Of a DNA stretch of 64,000 bases, positions 40,783 through 55,874 are shown one piece after another. Position numbers and translations under genes: made by a program. Within the stretch, counting starts at the first letter, position 1. Each line of letters starts with the position of its first letter. The notes under the pieces were generated by a model that had not been told where the DNA came from, made no database searches, and saw only the letters and a program-made list of their open reading frames with translations. Origin of the DNA: Struthio camelus (lineage: Eukaryota > Chordata > Aves > Struthioniformes > Struthionidae); NCBI RefSeq assembly GCF_040807025.1, contig NC_090942.1, positions 62,576,911-62,640,910 on the forward strand, read 5' to 3'.

Positions 40783-42405
40783 TCACTAGAAAAACAATTT
40801 TGGGGGAAATTCAGCTGAAATACAAGATCAGTGTATGGTAGATTAAAAAGTTCTAATTAGGAGCATAAAAATAAGTATGATACACTGTGAATCACCAAAA
40901 ATGCTAAGGGTTTTTACAATAACAAATGATAAATTGTTGAAAAAATGTCTTTTTTTCCCTAAATCTTGCTGCAAATATTTTGCCGCAAACTTTAACTGCT
41001 CAGAGGTATATCTTGCAAAGAAAAGGCTCAGTATGTAGTGAAACACACCATCTTCACTTTTTTGAAGACATACTTTTGCTAAAGCATTATACACCGAGCC
41101 AAATATACCTTGTCAATAAAATAAATGAATGCAAATCACAGCAGCAGGCAGAACTAGAAGTACACAATTATGGAAAACGTTGATCTGCCTGCCTTTCACT
41201 TCTTTCAACTGCTTCATCATGACAGTTCAGTTCTACCATACCTTGGAGCTAGACTATGAAGCCAGGGCTTCTCAGGGAAGCAGGGAGTGATAGAGGTGTC
41301 ACACTTGCTCAACAGAGACTTGTTATAGTCTAGCATCTAAGTTCTCAAAAGCTTTAAGTCTAAAATAAGTGTCTTTCAGTGAGCCACTGCAGAGGCTGAA
41401 CAAGATGCTCTCTGCAAATGTTGCTGTGCAACAAAATACCGTGGGATAGTAATTAAAGGTTACATCATAGTTCCTGTTCCCCAGGGAACCTGATTAAGAT
41501 TATTACATAAACAGCTTCAGTCTGATACTCCTTAGCTCTGGAGTTCCTAACCCTGGCACCTTAATGTTCTTTTAAAGTAGCACCTTAGAGGTGACATTAT
41601 CTGTTGCACCCAATGTCTCTACTACCTACTAGCAGGGAAACATACAACACGGTGTTTCGGTTTCTTAGGGTTCATGCCAGCCATTTATTTCATTGCTATA
41701 GGTTTCCGAGCCTGTAATTTCAACCTATGTTAAAAGTTAGTCTGAAATGAAAACATATCTCACCCGCATATCACAATTTTCTGTCAAAACCATTCTAACT
41801 TTGTTTGGTTTTATCAATTAACCAGGCATTTGAAACAGGTTTTCCCAAAAGTTGAGTTCCTTCCACTGAGTGGCTGGGAAAAAGGTGGTCTGAGTTTCAA
41901 GACCCGAAACGCATGAAGACGGGTACATTTCAACTAGCTTCACAACAGGGACTGCTTTGGAACCCCCTTTTTCCTTGACACTTGAGCAGGGAGGTTTTTT
42001 CCAAGTGGACAGTGTTCTTCACTATGAACAAACCTCAGTATGTGAACTAAAACAGACCATAAAGGACAGGAAGAAAGTATGTGTAATGGCAACTGGAACC
42101 AAGCTGATGAATTAATTTTATGATGGGCATACATATGATTTACAGCATTCTCAGCTACTGCTGTTACCAGCTGAAAATAGAACTATCGTAGCCAGACACC
42201 CACAGTCCTATGGTGTTTACTAGACACCAATGTTCTTGGTACTTCAATATCTGTCTATTGTTATTCTCCTTTGCGTACGTTCCTTCAACGAAAAGTTACA
42301 TATAAAAAACAGCAAGCAAGCAGCCCTGTTCATACTTCACTGTTCTCTCTTGCAGGTTGAGCATTTACACATGATGAATTATTTCATATTCCTCCCCATT
42401 TTTAC

Positions 42406-42521
42406 CTGCTAATGCAGTATTCCTTGTCTCCAGGAATACCCAGGTAACGTGGTCTTTCACCGGTGGCAATCAGAAATCTCTCAGCTGTATGCAGTTTCTC
42501 AAATCCTTTTTTATTTGTTGC
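42406..42521 (-). CDS. TXNRD1: TXNRD1 exon 7 ([11 protein letters not shown] segment)
   Basis: 116 nt, phase 0 in and 2 out, acceptor GTCCACAG and donor AG|GTAAAA. It encodes [16 protein letters not shown] then [20 protein letters not shown]. The ATGERP motif is the second FAD-contact signature of the disulfide oxidoreductase family. Confidence 0.96.
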
Positions 42522-42649
42522 CTGTGGACAAAGTAAGAGTACGAAGTGAGCACTTGCCAGTCCTTAACAAAGGAAAGAATGTTCTGTCTGAAAAGCATCT
42601 TTATTGATAAGTACTACCGGAAGACCTTGCAAACACGGCTAGGCAGTAC

Positions 42650-42792
42650 CTTAACTGTGTGTGGTCCAACAAATTCTCCATATGCATTTTCGTATGCGAC
42701 TTTCTTCTCTCTCAGTGCCACCCGGTAGCCCCAGTTCAGTGAGCCGATGTAATTCTGAACAGACTCCGTCATAGTCATCCAGTTGTGTTTGA
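42650..42792 (-). CDS. TXNRD1: TXNRD1 exon 6 (FAD domain)
   Basis: 143 nt, entering phase 1 and leaving phase 0, acceptor TTCTAACAG and donor AAG|GTACTG. It encodes [20 protein letters not shown] and continues [12 protein letters not shown], ending FVGPHTVK. The SLNWGY segment is typical of vertebrate thioredoxin reductases. Confidence 0.96.
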
Positions 42793-43576
42793 CTGTTAGA
42801 AATAAAATAAAAATGTGTATTTCAATCTGTGAGCCCTTTTTTTCCCGTAGGCAACCTTGCATTCTCAGATAGACTTTTTGTCATGACCCAGTCACCTTTG
42901 TCATTCCTATTTCACTCCCGGGTAACCTTACTGAAATTTGAAGAATTACACCAGCATAGACAAAGAGGTCACAAAGAATCAGATCATATGACTAAAAAGC
43001 AGTCGATGACTTTCCTCCTGGCAACCATTTGAGATGTTTCCCTTTTATTAGCATAGCCATAGTCTTTGAAACATGAAACGTTTAGATTTATCTCCTTATC
43101 AATACTCTTCTATAGACACATGCTGTGAGCAGGTGTCATTGCTCAACAAATGAAGATTATGCATCTCTGATAGGTGCCTCTGCATATTCCTCTCTATAGG
43201 ATTATATCCTAAATAAATCCCAATCCTATAAACATGCACATCAGAGCTAAAATAAAGAAAATTCAGCTGGTTATGTAGTAGCGAGGGAGACTGAGGGGAA
43301 GGAAATCCTCATTTGCAATTATAAGGAAGTTTCTGACAGAGGACACTCTCTCTGGTGTCTTCCCCTAGATGCTGGGTTAATTCAGAGATGGAGTAATACT
43401 TTATTGTTTTCATCCACACACAAGTCTTACCAAATATTGGTATGATCATAAGCTATTAAAAACAGATAAAATGCTGCAAAGCAGCAAGCACTGTGGCCTT
43501 TAAACTTGGAAAGCACTTAAGTTTATGTGTAGTCTCTCTGAACTTGCCTCACTTCATTAAAGCTGGCACATGCTTA

Positions 43577-43982
<406 letters not shown>

Positions 43983-45745
43983 CTGCAAAACAAATTAAAT
44001 AAGACATGTATCTAAATATTAGAGGGTAAATGGAGTAGATGATAACATCATGCATTGCTGAAAAGCTTCATGACTTTTAATTAAGTATAATGAATGATCT
44101 GCAAGGGCACAGCCAGACAGTCATTAATCTTCAGAATTAATCTGTGCACTCAGTAGGAAAAAAGATGAAGGGGAAAAACAGGGATTCATCCTGCTCCAAA
44201 AAACAGCACAGCACCAGCTGGTACACAAAGGATTCTGACAGGGAATCAAACCTCTTCTCTCCTCCATCCTGCCATTTTGTCTGTAAGATTTCCAAATATG
44301 TCATTTACTTTCAATATATTTAACAAACTCTTCATTTATCCAATTTTCCCTTCAAAAATAGTCTCTGGGACATTTGTTTGAAACCACATCATGCAACGAC
44401 ATAACCATTCATGTGGCGAGGTACTACAACTGTGTTTATCTGGTCTTTTCCCCTGCAGCATAAAGGAACGCTCAATTCCGAGTTCAGCCTGCAGGTGTCA
44501 GGACCAGCTCCTGCTCTTCAAACTAGTCAACCTGTGATAAGCTGCCCTGACTGTTAGGATGTGCAGATGTCATCATTACAGGAAAAGTGACGGTTTATTT
44601 CAAGACATTTCCCCTAAGAAGTTTTATTAACAATCCTACAAGCAGTATATGTACATGATACTGAGAAGTGGAATTTTTATATTGGCTCCATTATTCCCTT
44701 TGCACTTTTTGAGAGAAAGGTAAAAATCAGTGGCAATAACCAGTACCCAAGAAAATCACTTAAGTAAGCACTACACAGTTGAGAAAGAACAACAACAAGT
44801 CTCTGGTGAAATGTAGAAAAGTAACTTTGATACTTGGAGTAACCACAACTGTGTTGCATCACATGATGAGTTCTTAAAGAGGTAAGCAGCAGCAACTACA
44901 GGCACAGCATATTATCCCTAAGGCTTTGGGGTTGGTTTGGGAGGAGCTGACAGCTTTTGGCAGTATATTACTAGTAATACTTGTCAAATAGTTGACAATC
45001 AAAATTTCAATTTTAAATGTATCTCATTTCACGCAAAATATAAATCATGTCTTTCAAACAATGCAGAATGTGGACAACTTTGGAAAATCTTAATGTATTG
45101 GGTTTCTGCTTCCGATTTATAGTTCAAGGTTGGCCAAGAAGCTCATTTCTGTGCATTGGCAGGACCTCTGAGAAGGTTCCTCAGGGAGCCATGCAGGGAT
45201 TGACATGGGTTTTTAACGCTCCCTTATATGACAACTCTTATACAGGATTCAAAAGAGCTTTACCAGTGTTAGCTGACTAACCAGAATGTACAGATTCCCA
45301 ATGAACATTAGCCCTGAGGTGCTACATGTTGACATAATACAGTGCAGCACTGTACCACATCAGTAAAGATCACAAACAGATATAAATACTTCTGCACAGT
45401 GATATGCCCACACTAACAAACCCTGCCCCACAGGCTTTCAAACCTTCCTGGATTCAGGACAGCACGGCATGAACACAGCAATATCGTTTAGGGCTGGAGC
45501 TGTTTTGTGTGAGTGGACATTGGTGGCCTGGTGCTTTGGGTTGGGTCTGTAGTTAGACTGCTTGCACTCACTGTGGAGACAGGCCCCCAAAATAACAAGC
45601 TCTAAGGATAGACAGGGAAGGGAAGACATCTGACACAAAGCTGCATGTGTCATAACGCAAGACATGCATTTGATCAACCTAGCTAAGCCGAAGCAAACTT
45701 GAGTGTAGGTATCTGGAACTTGGTATAAAGCTGTGTGATTAGGGT

Positions 45746-45765
45746 TTTGCTTTGCTTTGCTTTGC
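45746..45765. repeat. (TTTGC)4 pentanucleotide repeat
   Basis: Four TTTGC units in TXNRD1 intron 3, between exons 3 and 4. Confidence 0.9.
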
Positions 45766-47323
45766 TTTTTAAAGCCATCTATGTTGTTTCACTTAAAACA
45801 AACAAACAAAAAAAAACTAAGTATGAAGCAGAAGTTTATATATGTAAGACAGTTTCACTTCAACTTAATGAAACCAACTTGAAATACATACGTTACTACT
45901 GATAGTGATGCAGATTTTATTGATCTACCATCCTGTGCTCTACTCTGCAAACTCTTGTCTGCTTTCTAAACTGAAGGAATAAGGTAACTTATCTTCCTAG
46001 CTATACACCTTTTCTGCCCCAGAGCTGAGAAATGACACAATTAACATCACTGCTGTAGCCTCACGACCTGACATACGTATAAAATAAGGCAAAGCAGTCT
46101 CCTTAATGCAATTACTGCACCCTATTACTTTTTTCCTACTGCTGTTACTCTCTTTTGTCTTAAAACATCTCCACCTCCTCAAAATGTGCGTCTACTTATC
46201 TTTGAGGGTTCTCCTAATTTTTCTAGATTTTAAATTTCATCCTAGGCCATGACAATAGTGCCCCTATCAATGGGAAACCAGCAACCTACCAGAATAGATT
46301 ATGGACATATTGCACATTACAATCTGCTACCCAGCTCTGTGCTCTCCCATTGTAACAAAAGTTCTCCCAAAGGGCCAAGCTTTAAATCCAACGCTACAAT
46401 GAAATATTTTCTCCTCATTTTCTTTCACTCCTGATTTACCTCCTTTATTTCTCAAGGACAACAGGAATGTCTCCTGTCTGGAGAAACAATCCAGTTTCAG
46501 ATCTTGAGCAATGAAATAGTTACTTATTCCTAGAAATGCCCAGTTCACTTCTAAATAGATAAATTCTGCTACAGCAAGAAGAGGTAAAATGTGCCTAACT
46601 ACTGATGTAAGGGAGAGTTACTGAATTACACTACTTTTCAGCAAATTTCAGATATTTGGGGTAATCATAATTCTCAGAGCTGAAGAGAGCTGGTAAATTC
46701 TGCACTACTATAGATTCTTGCAATCAATTCTAGGGATGTTTCTAAAAGGAACAGCCCAGACAAAAATCATCAATTACTTGGCTACAGGCAGGAAGTACCA
46801 GACCCTAGAAACGAAGGGTGAGAGCCTAACTACTTAAGTCATAGGTAAAGTCTCCATTTATTTAACTGTGTAGGCTCTCAAATTATATAAAATCTCCCCC
46901 ATTGAAAAGCACCATCAGAAATGAAAACAATATACCCAGTTATTTCTGGGCAGATATTAACATCAGACAAAACTAAAAACCTTTTGATGATAATTTTGAA
47001 ACGTTTTAAAAGCTTTTTCTATTATTAGTTGAATTTTAATTTTACTTCAACTACTGATAAAAGCCACTGTTGCGATACCTACATGCTGCTTTCTAACAAC
47101 ATCATCTCCCACTAGTGGGGATACAGGGGAACCAAGTTTCACTTTACTGAGATATAGCCCATGACGTTTTTATATTTTTCTTCTTCAGAACAAATGGAAA
47201 TTAATATTATTGGGGTTAACTTCAAAAGAACTCCTGCCTCTACAGCGTTAAAGATATGCAGATCCAAGCTGATCAGGATGTCACTCACCTACTTACAAGA
47301 AAATCATAACTTTTTTCTCATAC

Positions 47324-47440
47324 CTTGGCAGCAGCCAGGCCACCTGAGCCCCCACCAATGACAATGAGGTCATAGTCATAGGAATAGGACAGCCGCCCAT
47401 TCATTCTCAACAGTCTCTGAAGCTTGACTTCTTTATGTGC
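47324..47440 (-). CDS. TXNRD1: TXNRD1 exon 3 (glutaredoxin tail, short-form start, FAD motif)
   Basis: 117 nt, phase 0/0, acceptor CTCTTCAG and donor AAG|GTATGA. It encodes AHKEVKLQRLLRMNG followed by SYDYDLIVIGGGSGG, the Rossmann turn that binds FAD. The internal ATG at 47402-47404 (MNG) corresponds to the initiator Met of the common cytosolic form and gives 497 residues. The linker between MNG and YDYDL is two residues shorter than in human as I recall it. Confidence 0.95.
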
Positions 47441-49561
47441 CTGAAGAGAGCAAATAAAAGGGGTTAGGGAATATTAAAACATTACCCATGGTGCTCAAAA
47501 ATGAGTGTTTTCAGTAGCAAATATTGTGACAGGGGAATATAGGTGCATCTGGATTTCCTGAGCTCTACTCTTAATTAGCACCTTCAGGTTTCATCTTCCT
47601 AATTCATTCTTGGATAGCTCAGTACCAATTATATACTGAACTACGAACTTTCTTGTTCTTTGGAGGCTTGAGTTTCCTTTGCACAGCTTGGTTTTCCACA
47701 TCACCACACCTTCAGTGCCTCCTCATATTGTACTCCAGGATGAGATACTTACATGCCGACACAGGCATTCCATTAATTTATTTTATTCTTTTCATCTGCC
47801 CCGGCCTTCCCTAATTAGTGTTTTTTCCCTTCTCCTGCATATATTAGTAGGAAAATACAGCCACATATACACCACTGTAATAATCTGCAATTACCTGCTT
47901 TACCAACTGAATGAACAGAACTGCATGAAGAAAACAATTTCTAGAAAACTACACTTTTGTAACCTGCCTTTGTGCATTTTTGCTTTGGTTTAGCATTGTA
48001 ACTAACCTTGAATCAAATGGATCAAATGAGATCACTGGAGTTTCACCAGGGGTTCACTTTTTTTGGATTTCATAACTACTATGATAGAAAAACACCCCGT
48101 TAAGTCCAAAAATGCATTTTGATAGCCCTATGCCACAAAGCATATGCCATTAATCTTTGCATAGCCTTTCTCAGATCAGTCTTTGTACTCACTTTGTGGA
48201 GCTCCGATTTATCCAGGCTTCAGACCTTAAGGCCTGGCAAAATTCTCAGTGCCTTCCAAACTGTGGGACAACACTTTGGAGTGAGTAAAGTGCAGATTCC
48301 TCAGCTGATGTAAACCAGTGAGCATTAACTGAGGTCACAATACAACTTTTTAAACTAAAAAGTACATAAATAAACATTAAGCAGCTAGTCACTTTACAAA
48401 TCCAGTCACTTTTATTCAAGTGTTTCTATCTGCCTAACTAGGTACTTGATTCAGTACTACTGGGGATGGCTATGGTAAATAAAATTAAAGAAACCAGGTA
48501 AATTCTCTCTCTCTTTTCAGCTTACCTTCATTTTGCATTAAGCAGTCTTTTGTGCTCAACCCATTCTACTGTTTCCTTTCTCTTGGGTTAAATTACTCCC
48601 TCTCTGTAGTTTAACTGGGTCTACATTAGAGACTGCTGCCAATGTAGCCACATCACTGACAAAAATCCTCCACCGCTCCATTGAATTACATTGCAATGTC
48701 AGCAGAAGTTCAGATTGAGCATCTATCTGTAGAAAGCTACAGCTGTATTAGTCTTTCCTAACTCTGGGTAGCATGCTAATACTACAAACGAAACCTAGAA
48801 AACATCTGTGGCTGTGAACACATCCAGAAATACCTCCAGTCTTCCTTCCTCTTCTCTTTCCCCTCCGCAACACCAATAATAGGCCCCTACCCTTGAATAC
48901 AAGTTTGTGCTCAGTTCTGCTTTTTGCATCACGGCCATTGGCCAGGCTCAAACTTCTCACTGCAATCCAAAAAAGACTGAAAAAGAAACACTTACCGTAT
49001 TACAATAAGTGTTTTACAATATGCAGTTTCAACCTTATTCATGTTTATGGATATAAACCTAGAGAAAGCGTGCTGTTCTTTTCCAAAACACACCTGCTTG
49101 TTTGCTCAGTGGCAACAGGGCAGTGTGAAGTTGAAGGGTGGGCACAAATTAGCTCCTGCACAGCCATTAGCTACAACCACCAAGAGCAGCAGCTTCATGA
49201 TGCACGTACCATTTCATCTACGGTTCCCTACTATTTGGTTCCTCTTCATTAGTTCGGCATACTCATTCTTCATGAAAATACACTGTAAGTTTTAGATCAC
49301 ACTAAGTAGATTATAACCTTTCCTCTGAATCCATCTCCTAGAAACCTACTCCAAAGCAGCATGGATCTTGAGAAGCTCTGTTTCCCATTTAACAGGAGAA
49401 ACTTGTTCATGACCCGTGAACCAGGACTGTGACGCCATCCTGAGAATGGATCTCCTCCTTTCCGCTCCAAAGTACTACAATTTGTTAAAAGAAAGTCTAC
49501 ATTCTTATTTTTAATGTCAAAACTAAATTATTATAGAGTTAAAAAGTGTTTCTCCCCCTAC

Positions 49562-49671
49562 CTTTAAAGTTTTCTCATGATCTCCTATTTGCTTCTCTTG
49601 TACAAAAACAAGTGGCTGGGACGTTTCTGTGGTTGGTTCACAGGGCACTTCTTGCAGCTTCTGTGCATTCT
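49562..49671 (-). CDS. TXNRD1: TXNRD1 exon 2 (C-terminal part of glutaredoxin-like domain)
   Basis: The acceptor is ATTTCACAG and the donor AAAG|GTAGGG; length 110 nt, entering phase 1 and leaving phase 0. It encodes 36 residues ending VFVQEKQIGDHEKTLK. This matches the last strand and helix of the glutaredoxin domain of mammalian long TXNRD1 (VFVKQRKIGGHGPTLK from memory). The usual Gly-Gly of the GSH-binding turn is Gly-Asp here, and no CxxC lies in the exon. Its reading frame is intact, so it is either retained in a minor isoform or under relaxed constraint. Confidence 0.8.
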
Positions 49672-52600
49672 CTGTGAAATAAAGGATAAAAGAATGAAGC
49701 GTCTGCGGGGAGGTCCTTTATGAAGGCTGCACTCCTGAAGTGAGATTGGCCGGGGGAGTGGCCTTCGCCGCTCACGCTCTTCCTCCTCAGCAGCATGCTT
49801 GTCTCAGGGCAGCGTTTCCTAAGGCAACTGGTGAGTTATTTGCAACGTTAGGATGACTTGCTATATTTTCCTCTTTAATGAAATCCCATAGGAGGATTGG
49901 CTGGGACTGCAGTACGTTTTGCCAATCCAACAGTACGCTCGGAACAAAGTAAGGAAATAAGAGTTGCTGTGGCTAAGCGTGAAGATTCCATCTTAAAAGC
50001 AGATTATGATTTTTACTTTTTTTCATCCAGAAAGTGCTTTTTTAATGCTATTGTGCTTTCATTTTTTTTTTAATCTAATACCTTTTAAAACCAATTAGAA
50101 GTTTTGATGTTACTCCTTCAGTTGGTTCCCTGGAAACTCTTCTTTCAGGTTATTTTACTGACATGATAAAAGTGTATTTTTCATGCCAAAAAATCCCATT
50201 TTTTTTCTGCCACAAGGTATTACTCATACTCGTAAATTGTCTAAATAAATGTTTTCAAAAGTCTGAGAAAGATCTGTGTTTCTTCACTGGACATAATTGT
50301 AAAATATATACATATCTCCAACAGAAAAGGTAAAATGTACTAGTGGAAAGAAAAAATTAACATCTCCAGTTCCAGTGAGACTTGATTTGACAAGAAAGAA
50401 AAGATAAGAAAACCTGCTACATGACTGGAGGGCATTCTTAATCATATACATATTTTGTGCTGCACAACCAGCATTAATTGAGCCAACTCTGACTGACACA
50501 TGCACATACTTAGACAAACAGCTATACTGAGAGGGCGTACATTCCTTAGGCAGTGAGCCCACAAATCTGAAAAGCATTCACACACATACGCACACAAGCA
50601 CAAAAGGGCAGAGTCACCGAAAACTGGTCCGTAACCTTGTCGTCTCAGTTTCCCTCTCCGAAACTTGTTGATAAAATTCTTCTATCTCACAAAGTTATTG
50701 GGGAAAGAAATTTGCTGATGTTGGGAAAGGGTTTCAAAGATCAAAACAGTTATTCAATAATTACATAGCAGTATTAGTGATGCATAATTCTAAGCCTATT
50801 CTAGCTTGTGGAAAGCATACATGACTTCACATGTGTATACATCCCCCCCCACCCTGGCACGCACGCACACCTGGGATAAGCAAGAACACAGGTTTTGAAC
50901 ACTAGTCACAATCTGCACGAGGGAGGAATCTTTTCTTCAATACAGTACCAAAACTACACTCCTGTGGGTACCCAAAGCACCTGAAGCCTTATACTTTATT
51001 TCTGTAACAAGTTTCAACAACCTCAGGAATGTTCACATAAAGATCTAGTAGTAGACAACACAGACGTTTATATAAATATCTCTAATTATCTACAGGTAGA
51101 TCTCTGGTAGACACTCATAGCTTTAGCATAGCCCCAAACCCCAAAGGCAATCACAACCCCTGGCAGAAACTTAGGAGAGTTTTGTGGGCAGGTTGTTAAT
51201 GTTAGGGGCCTCTCCCTTGTTGTTTCAGGCAATCTGCCACAGACAGAATGACAAAGCAAAAAAATTCCTTCTGCATCATGTGTTTGCTCATGTGAGCCCT
51301 CGATATAATTCCATCCATTAACGACAATTAGAATAACCCACCGTCTTGCTGAATCAATACTTCCCAGAAATCGATTAGCAGATACCTTTCTTCAGACTAA
51401 GACTGATCAGCAGCAGCACCTGGATCCCTGAGCAGCTTTGGATAACCCTCACAGCTGGAACACTTAGGACCACTCTCTTTGGCGGTGAGCATCAGCATTA
51501 TTTCAGCAGATCTGTAGTGATTTACAGCCATTACAGGAAGAGCCAGCTCTTACTCTGCACTTCCACTCTCTTTGGTTTTAGCAGTCCCAAACTAGAGCAC
51601 AGCAGTTGTTCTGTGCTACCTCCCCTATTATCTGCCAAGTGTTCCTTGACACGGGGCGAACTGACCTAACGAATCATTATGATGAACAAGGCTGAGCCTA
51701 CTATTCCACCCCACTGTTTGCTTCCTCATCCTGGCAAAACAGCTTGTCTGCATACTTGGCACTGGCTCTGCCAGCCAACAGACATGAGCTAACAGACATG
51801 AGCTACCTGAGCTAAATCAACTCATTAACCTAGGAGAAAACTAACCCAGAAGAACAAAATGTGGACAGTTTCCTACCAACCTAGCAAGTTGAATCTGCTC
51901 ACAGAAGGGTCCTGTGAGTATCAGAGCCAATACAAAGGGAGAAGGCATGTCCACACAAACCAGACGAAGAGGAGGAGGAGGCAGCAAAATTTCTCCTGTT
52001 GGTGGCAGAAACATTGCCTGATTTGCTCAGCAGCTTGTTAAAACAGCCTTTCTAGAGTTTATCTGAACCCACTTCTGAAGCAGACTACACTCAACCACTG
52101 TGGTACTTCTCCTGAGGGTTAAAAAGTACAATGGAACAATATGGTGCTTTAAATTCACACCCTTCCTTACTTGGAGAGGACTTCCTCCTGAACCAAAGTT
52201 CTCACTCCCGCTAGACCTCACCTCTGAACTTTAGACTCTTGGTTGTGTAACTTCTAGCATTAAGAGAGGAAAAGAAACATCAGAAGGCCTTATTCCACGA
52301 TAAGAATCACCTTATACTGCAAAAATATCCTCACAGGGATCTAACAGGCTGTGTAGACAGGACTTGGGGAGCTGTTGAAAGCATGTGCCCTTAAACTACT
52401 CACTGTGCAGATACAGAAATGGTGCTTCGAGGCAATGGTCTTATACTGATCTGCGTATCACACAGCAGTACCTTATCAGCAGAAGAGAACTTCACAACAT
52501 TTTTGACAAAATATATAATTAAAACCAGCTGTCTTTACTCCAATATTTTGGAAGGTGCCTCTAATTTTGGAATGCTTATGAACAGTCATGTGACTTGCTT

Positions 52601-52819
52601 TACAGTCTCTCCAGGCATCTGAGAAACGCAGGTTATTTCATATGACACTGAAGGCTTTACCTTGTACTCAAACTAGCTTTTTAGCTGGAAAAGGGTTTCA
52701 GCTTTTCCTTCTCCCACTTTTGCTCATTTCTGCCCTTTTACCACATCATTGCCTCCTCAGTTACGTAAATTCAAACATCTGGAAGTGATGGATAACAGAG
52801 CCATTATATTATCCAGATT

Positions 52820-52835
52820 ACAACAACAACAACAA
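52820..52835. repeat. (CAA)5 microsatellite
   Basis: A short run of CAA units in TXNRD1 intron 1. Confidence 0.8.
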
Positions 52836-55800
52836 AGAAACAAGTCTTTAAATAGATATGTCTCTAGCCTGGATCATATCACAGTTCCATGCGAAGAGGC
52901 TGCTTTGCCATCAGCTGAGCTGACAAAACCATGAAGGGATGGAAACTTATGGCAGCAGGCAGGAAAAGATTAAAACCTTTTAAAATGACTTTACCCTTAG
53001 AGGAATCATAATACACTCACAGCTGCAAGAGATTCAGGATCAGAACTGAAGATTCTGATGTTTGAGAAATTCAAAAGTGATATGGAGAAGCTGTATTTCA
53101 ATGAGTGGATATAGGTTAGATCTTTAACCCACCTCACACTATTTTCTACTGCTAGAGCAGCCTTATAGCTAACCAAGAGGGACAACTGGGCTGGCAATTG
53201 TAGAAGCCGTGTCAGGCCTTGCTTAGGTAAGGGTTGCATGCAGTGTGCTCTAGTGATCCTGGCCAAGAGCCACTGTCGCCTGCGACAGGATAAATTAACA
53301 CAGCCCTCTGGCTACTCTCATTCATTCCACGTGTTGATTCAACGCTTGGCTGCCATCAAGGGAAGTATAAAGGTGGATCAGAGGCACATCTGCCTTCCCA
53401 CCTGAACACAGCCAAAGTCTGAGACTGAAATGAGTAAGTCGGTAATGTTAAGACAGGCCAATCTGACATTATTTATACACATAGAATTCAGTGCTCATTG
53501 ACAAGCACAGTTAATCAAGAGTAAGGCACTGATGTCCAAAGAGTGCTATTACTGAAGGCTGGTATACGTGAGCCTGGCATCCTACCGTGAACACACAGGA
53601 TAAAGATATATGAATGACAAGTACTTCTAGCATTCTCTCTGAAATTAGCCACTTGTCCTTAAACATGTGTAAAACAACACATGTAATCACTGCATAGAAA
53701 TCATACAGCTAGAGTGAGATCTTCACTTTCTCTCCTAAGTGTCAAATATTAACAAAACAACACCCAGAGACTGAAGAAGCCTACTTCAGTGCATCTTTTG
53801 CACCTATATAGGTAAGCAGAAGCCTGCAACAGCTATATGTACTCCTTATGGTTTTTAATTTTAGCCTGCAAGGGAAAAAGTTCCATGGTGAGTGGAACAA
53901 ACACAAATCATAAAAACCAATATCATAAAAACAAGCATCTTCCCTAGGGCTGAAAGGCAATCTCCTGGCTTTTTCCTGAACCTTCTCACTGTCTGCATAT
54001 GCAACCACTGAGGAAGTAATTACAGGAAAAGCTAAGAAAGACTGAGCTATTCATTTGGTCCTTAAGACTGCCTGGTCTAGCTCAAGTGAAAAATAAAAGA
54101 ATTTCCAGGCATGTGAATAGCTCCCTCACCTGCAGAGTGACATAAACATTAAGAGATGAGACTGAATAATGAAATCTCTTTCATCCTTTTCTCCCTGGAT
54201 CACAGGTCTGTCATATGATCTGCTGGCTTCCTATGCATTGAGTCTTCATCTAGCTACAAAGAAGCACCATATGTGTAAACATAGAAATTAGCCTCAATGC
54301 TCCACTGGCTCTGCCAATGACTTGCTCGACAGCTTGTCAAAATGCCCCAAAAGTGCTGACATATTTGAAATGATTCTGATAGGAAGTATCTCATCAGAAA
54401 GTAGATGCATAGGTTGGCTTGACTTCATGAAGAGCTTGGCTTTATGCCCTCTCCATGTCTAACTGAGAACTCCTTAATTCCATTGCTGAGAGTTACTTCA
54501 CTAAGTAAGTGTATTTTTCCATAGTAACCACAGGCTATTGACAGAAATGAGAGCAGATTCAAATCAGCCCTAGGCTGGGCTTTGTTACCTGGCTCCCTGA
54601 TGTCCTTCTCTACACTCATTTCCCTGAACCCACTGAATTCAAGAATAAATGTGACCTGGATGTTTCATACAAAGTTTTATTGTGACTCGCTCTCAAATTC
54701 AAAAACTATCAACCTTCAAGACTGACAAGTCAAATGGAGAACTTTGTTTTCCTAATAAATATGGAGTTTTTTGGATTAGATCATTGTTTATTCAGTATGC
54801 TGCTGCAGAGTGCTTTAACTTAGTTGCATTCTTATTAATCAGCTTTTAGTATCTTAGTGCCTAAGACTTCTTCCATTTAAATAAAGCATAGCTTGAAAGG
54901 GATGCATATCAGGACATAGTATGGAATGACTTAACCTTGCACCTAGTTAAAAGAGCACACATTTACAGAAACTGTGGTGCTCTACTTTAGCACAGATTTA
55001 TTTTAACAAAGTCCTGGGCTCTAGCCAGTTGTGTTACTCCAACATTACTCCAACACATATATCTCCTTCATAAAAATACATATTTTTATTTGCATCCATT
55101 TGAGTAAAAAAGTAAAAAAAAAAATGTAGATACAAATTTTATTTGGGTAACTTTTCAACCTAAGTGTTAAGTTCAGTATGCCAGTGAAGGGGAAAAAAAT
55201 AACAGTAAGGTGTCAGGTTTTAACAGAAAAATCATTCTCAGCAAATCACATGCAATTAATATACGAAAAAGGCACAAATGACAGAAACCTTCATAGTTCT
55301 GTTTTCTCGGAGGACAATCCAAATCTACCGAGAACTTTTAAACAAACCTCTACATAGCAGAGTAAGAATTACAAAACTAAGACTAGCCAAAGAAGAAATA
55401 CTGACAGTGAAATGATGAATGCTACATCAAATGGAAGATAAATTTTCAAGTGACACCTAACTGAAGGCCTGATTCAAAACTCTCTAGACCCAATGGAAAA
55501 GCCTCACATACAAACTAAGGCCCTCAGTGAGGAAATTCACCCCTTCCAGCTCAAACTCCTAATGAACATCTGGGGACTGACTCAGCCCTGACTCAGCAAA
55601 GCCCTTTAATCTGCTTTTCATTCAAGGTGAGCCAGCAGGTGGGATGGAATTGCTGTGAGCAGGCCACAACCCACCACTTTTGCATCAAAGCAGAAGGAGA
55701 AGAGTTGCTAATTTAGGGCAAGAAGCTCAACACCGGAACGCCTCCTACTCAGCTGCACACAAGCAGGCACCCAAGCCCATAATCCCTGACATCCTAATAG

Positions 55801-55874
55801 TTGCAAGAGAGGTTCTAAAACTGGCCTCAATCCCTAATTCTGAAGAAGCTTGACCACCTCTGAGTTAGTGATTA

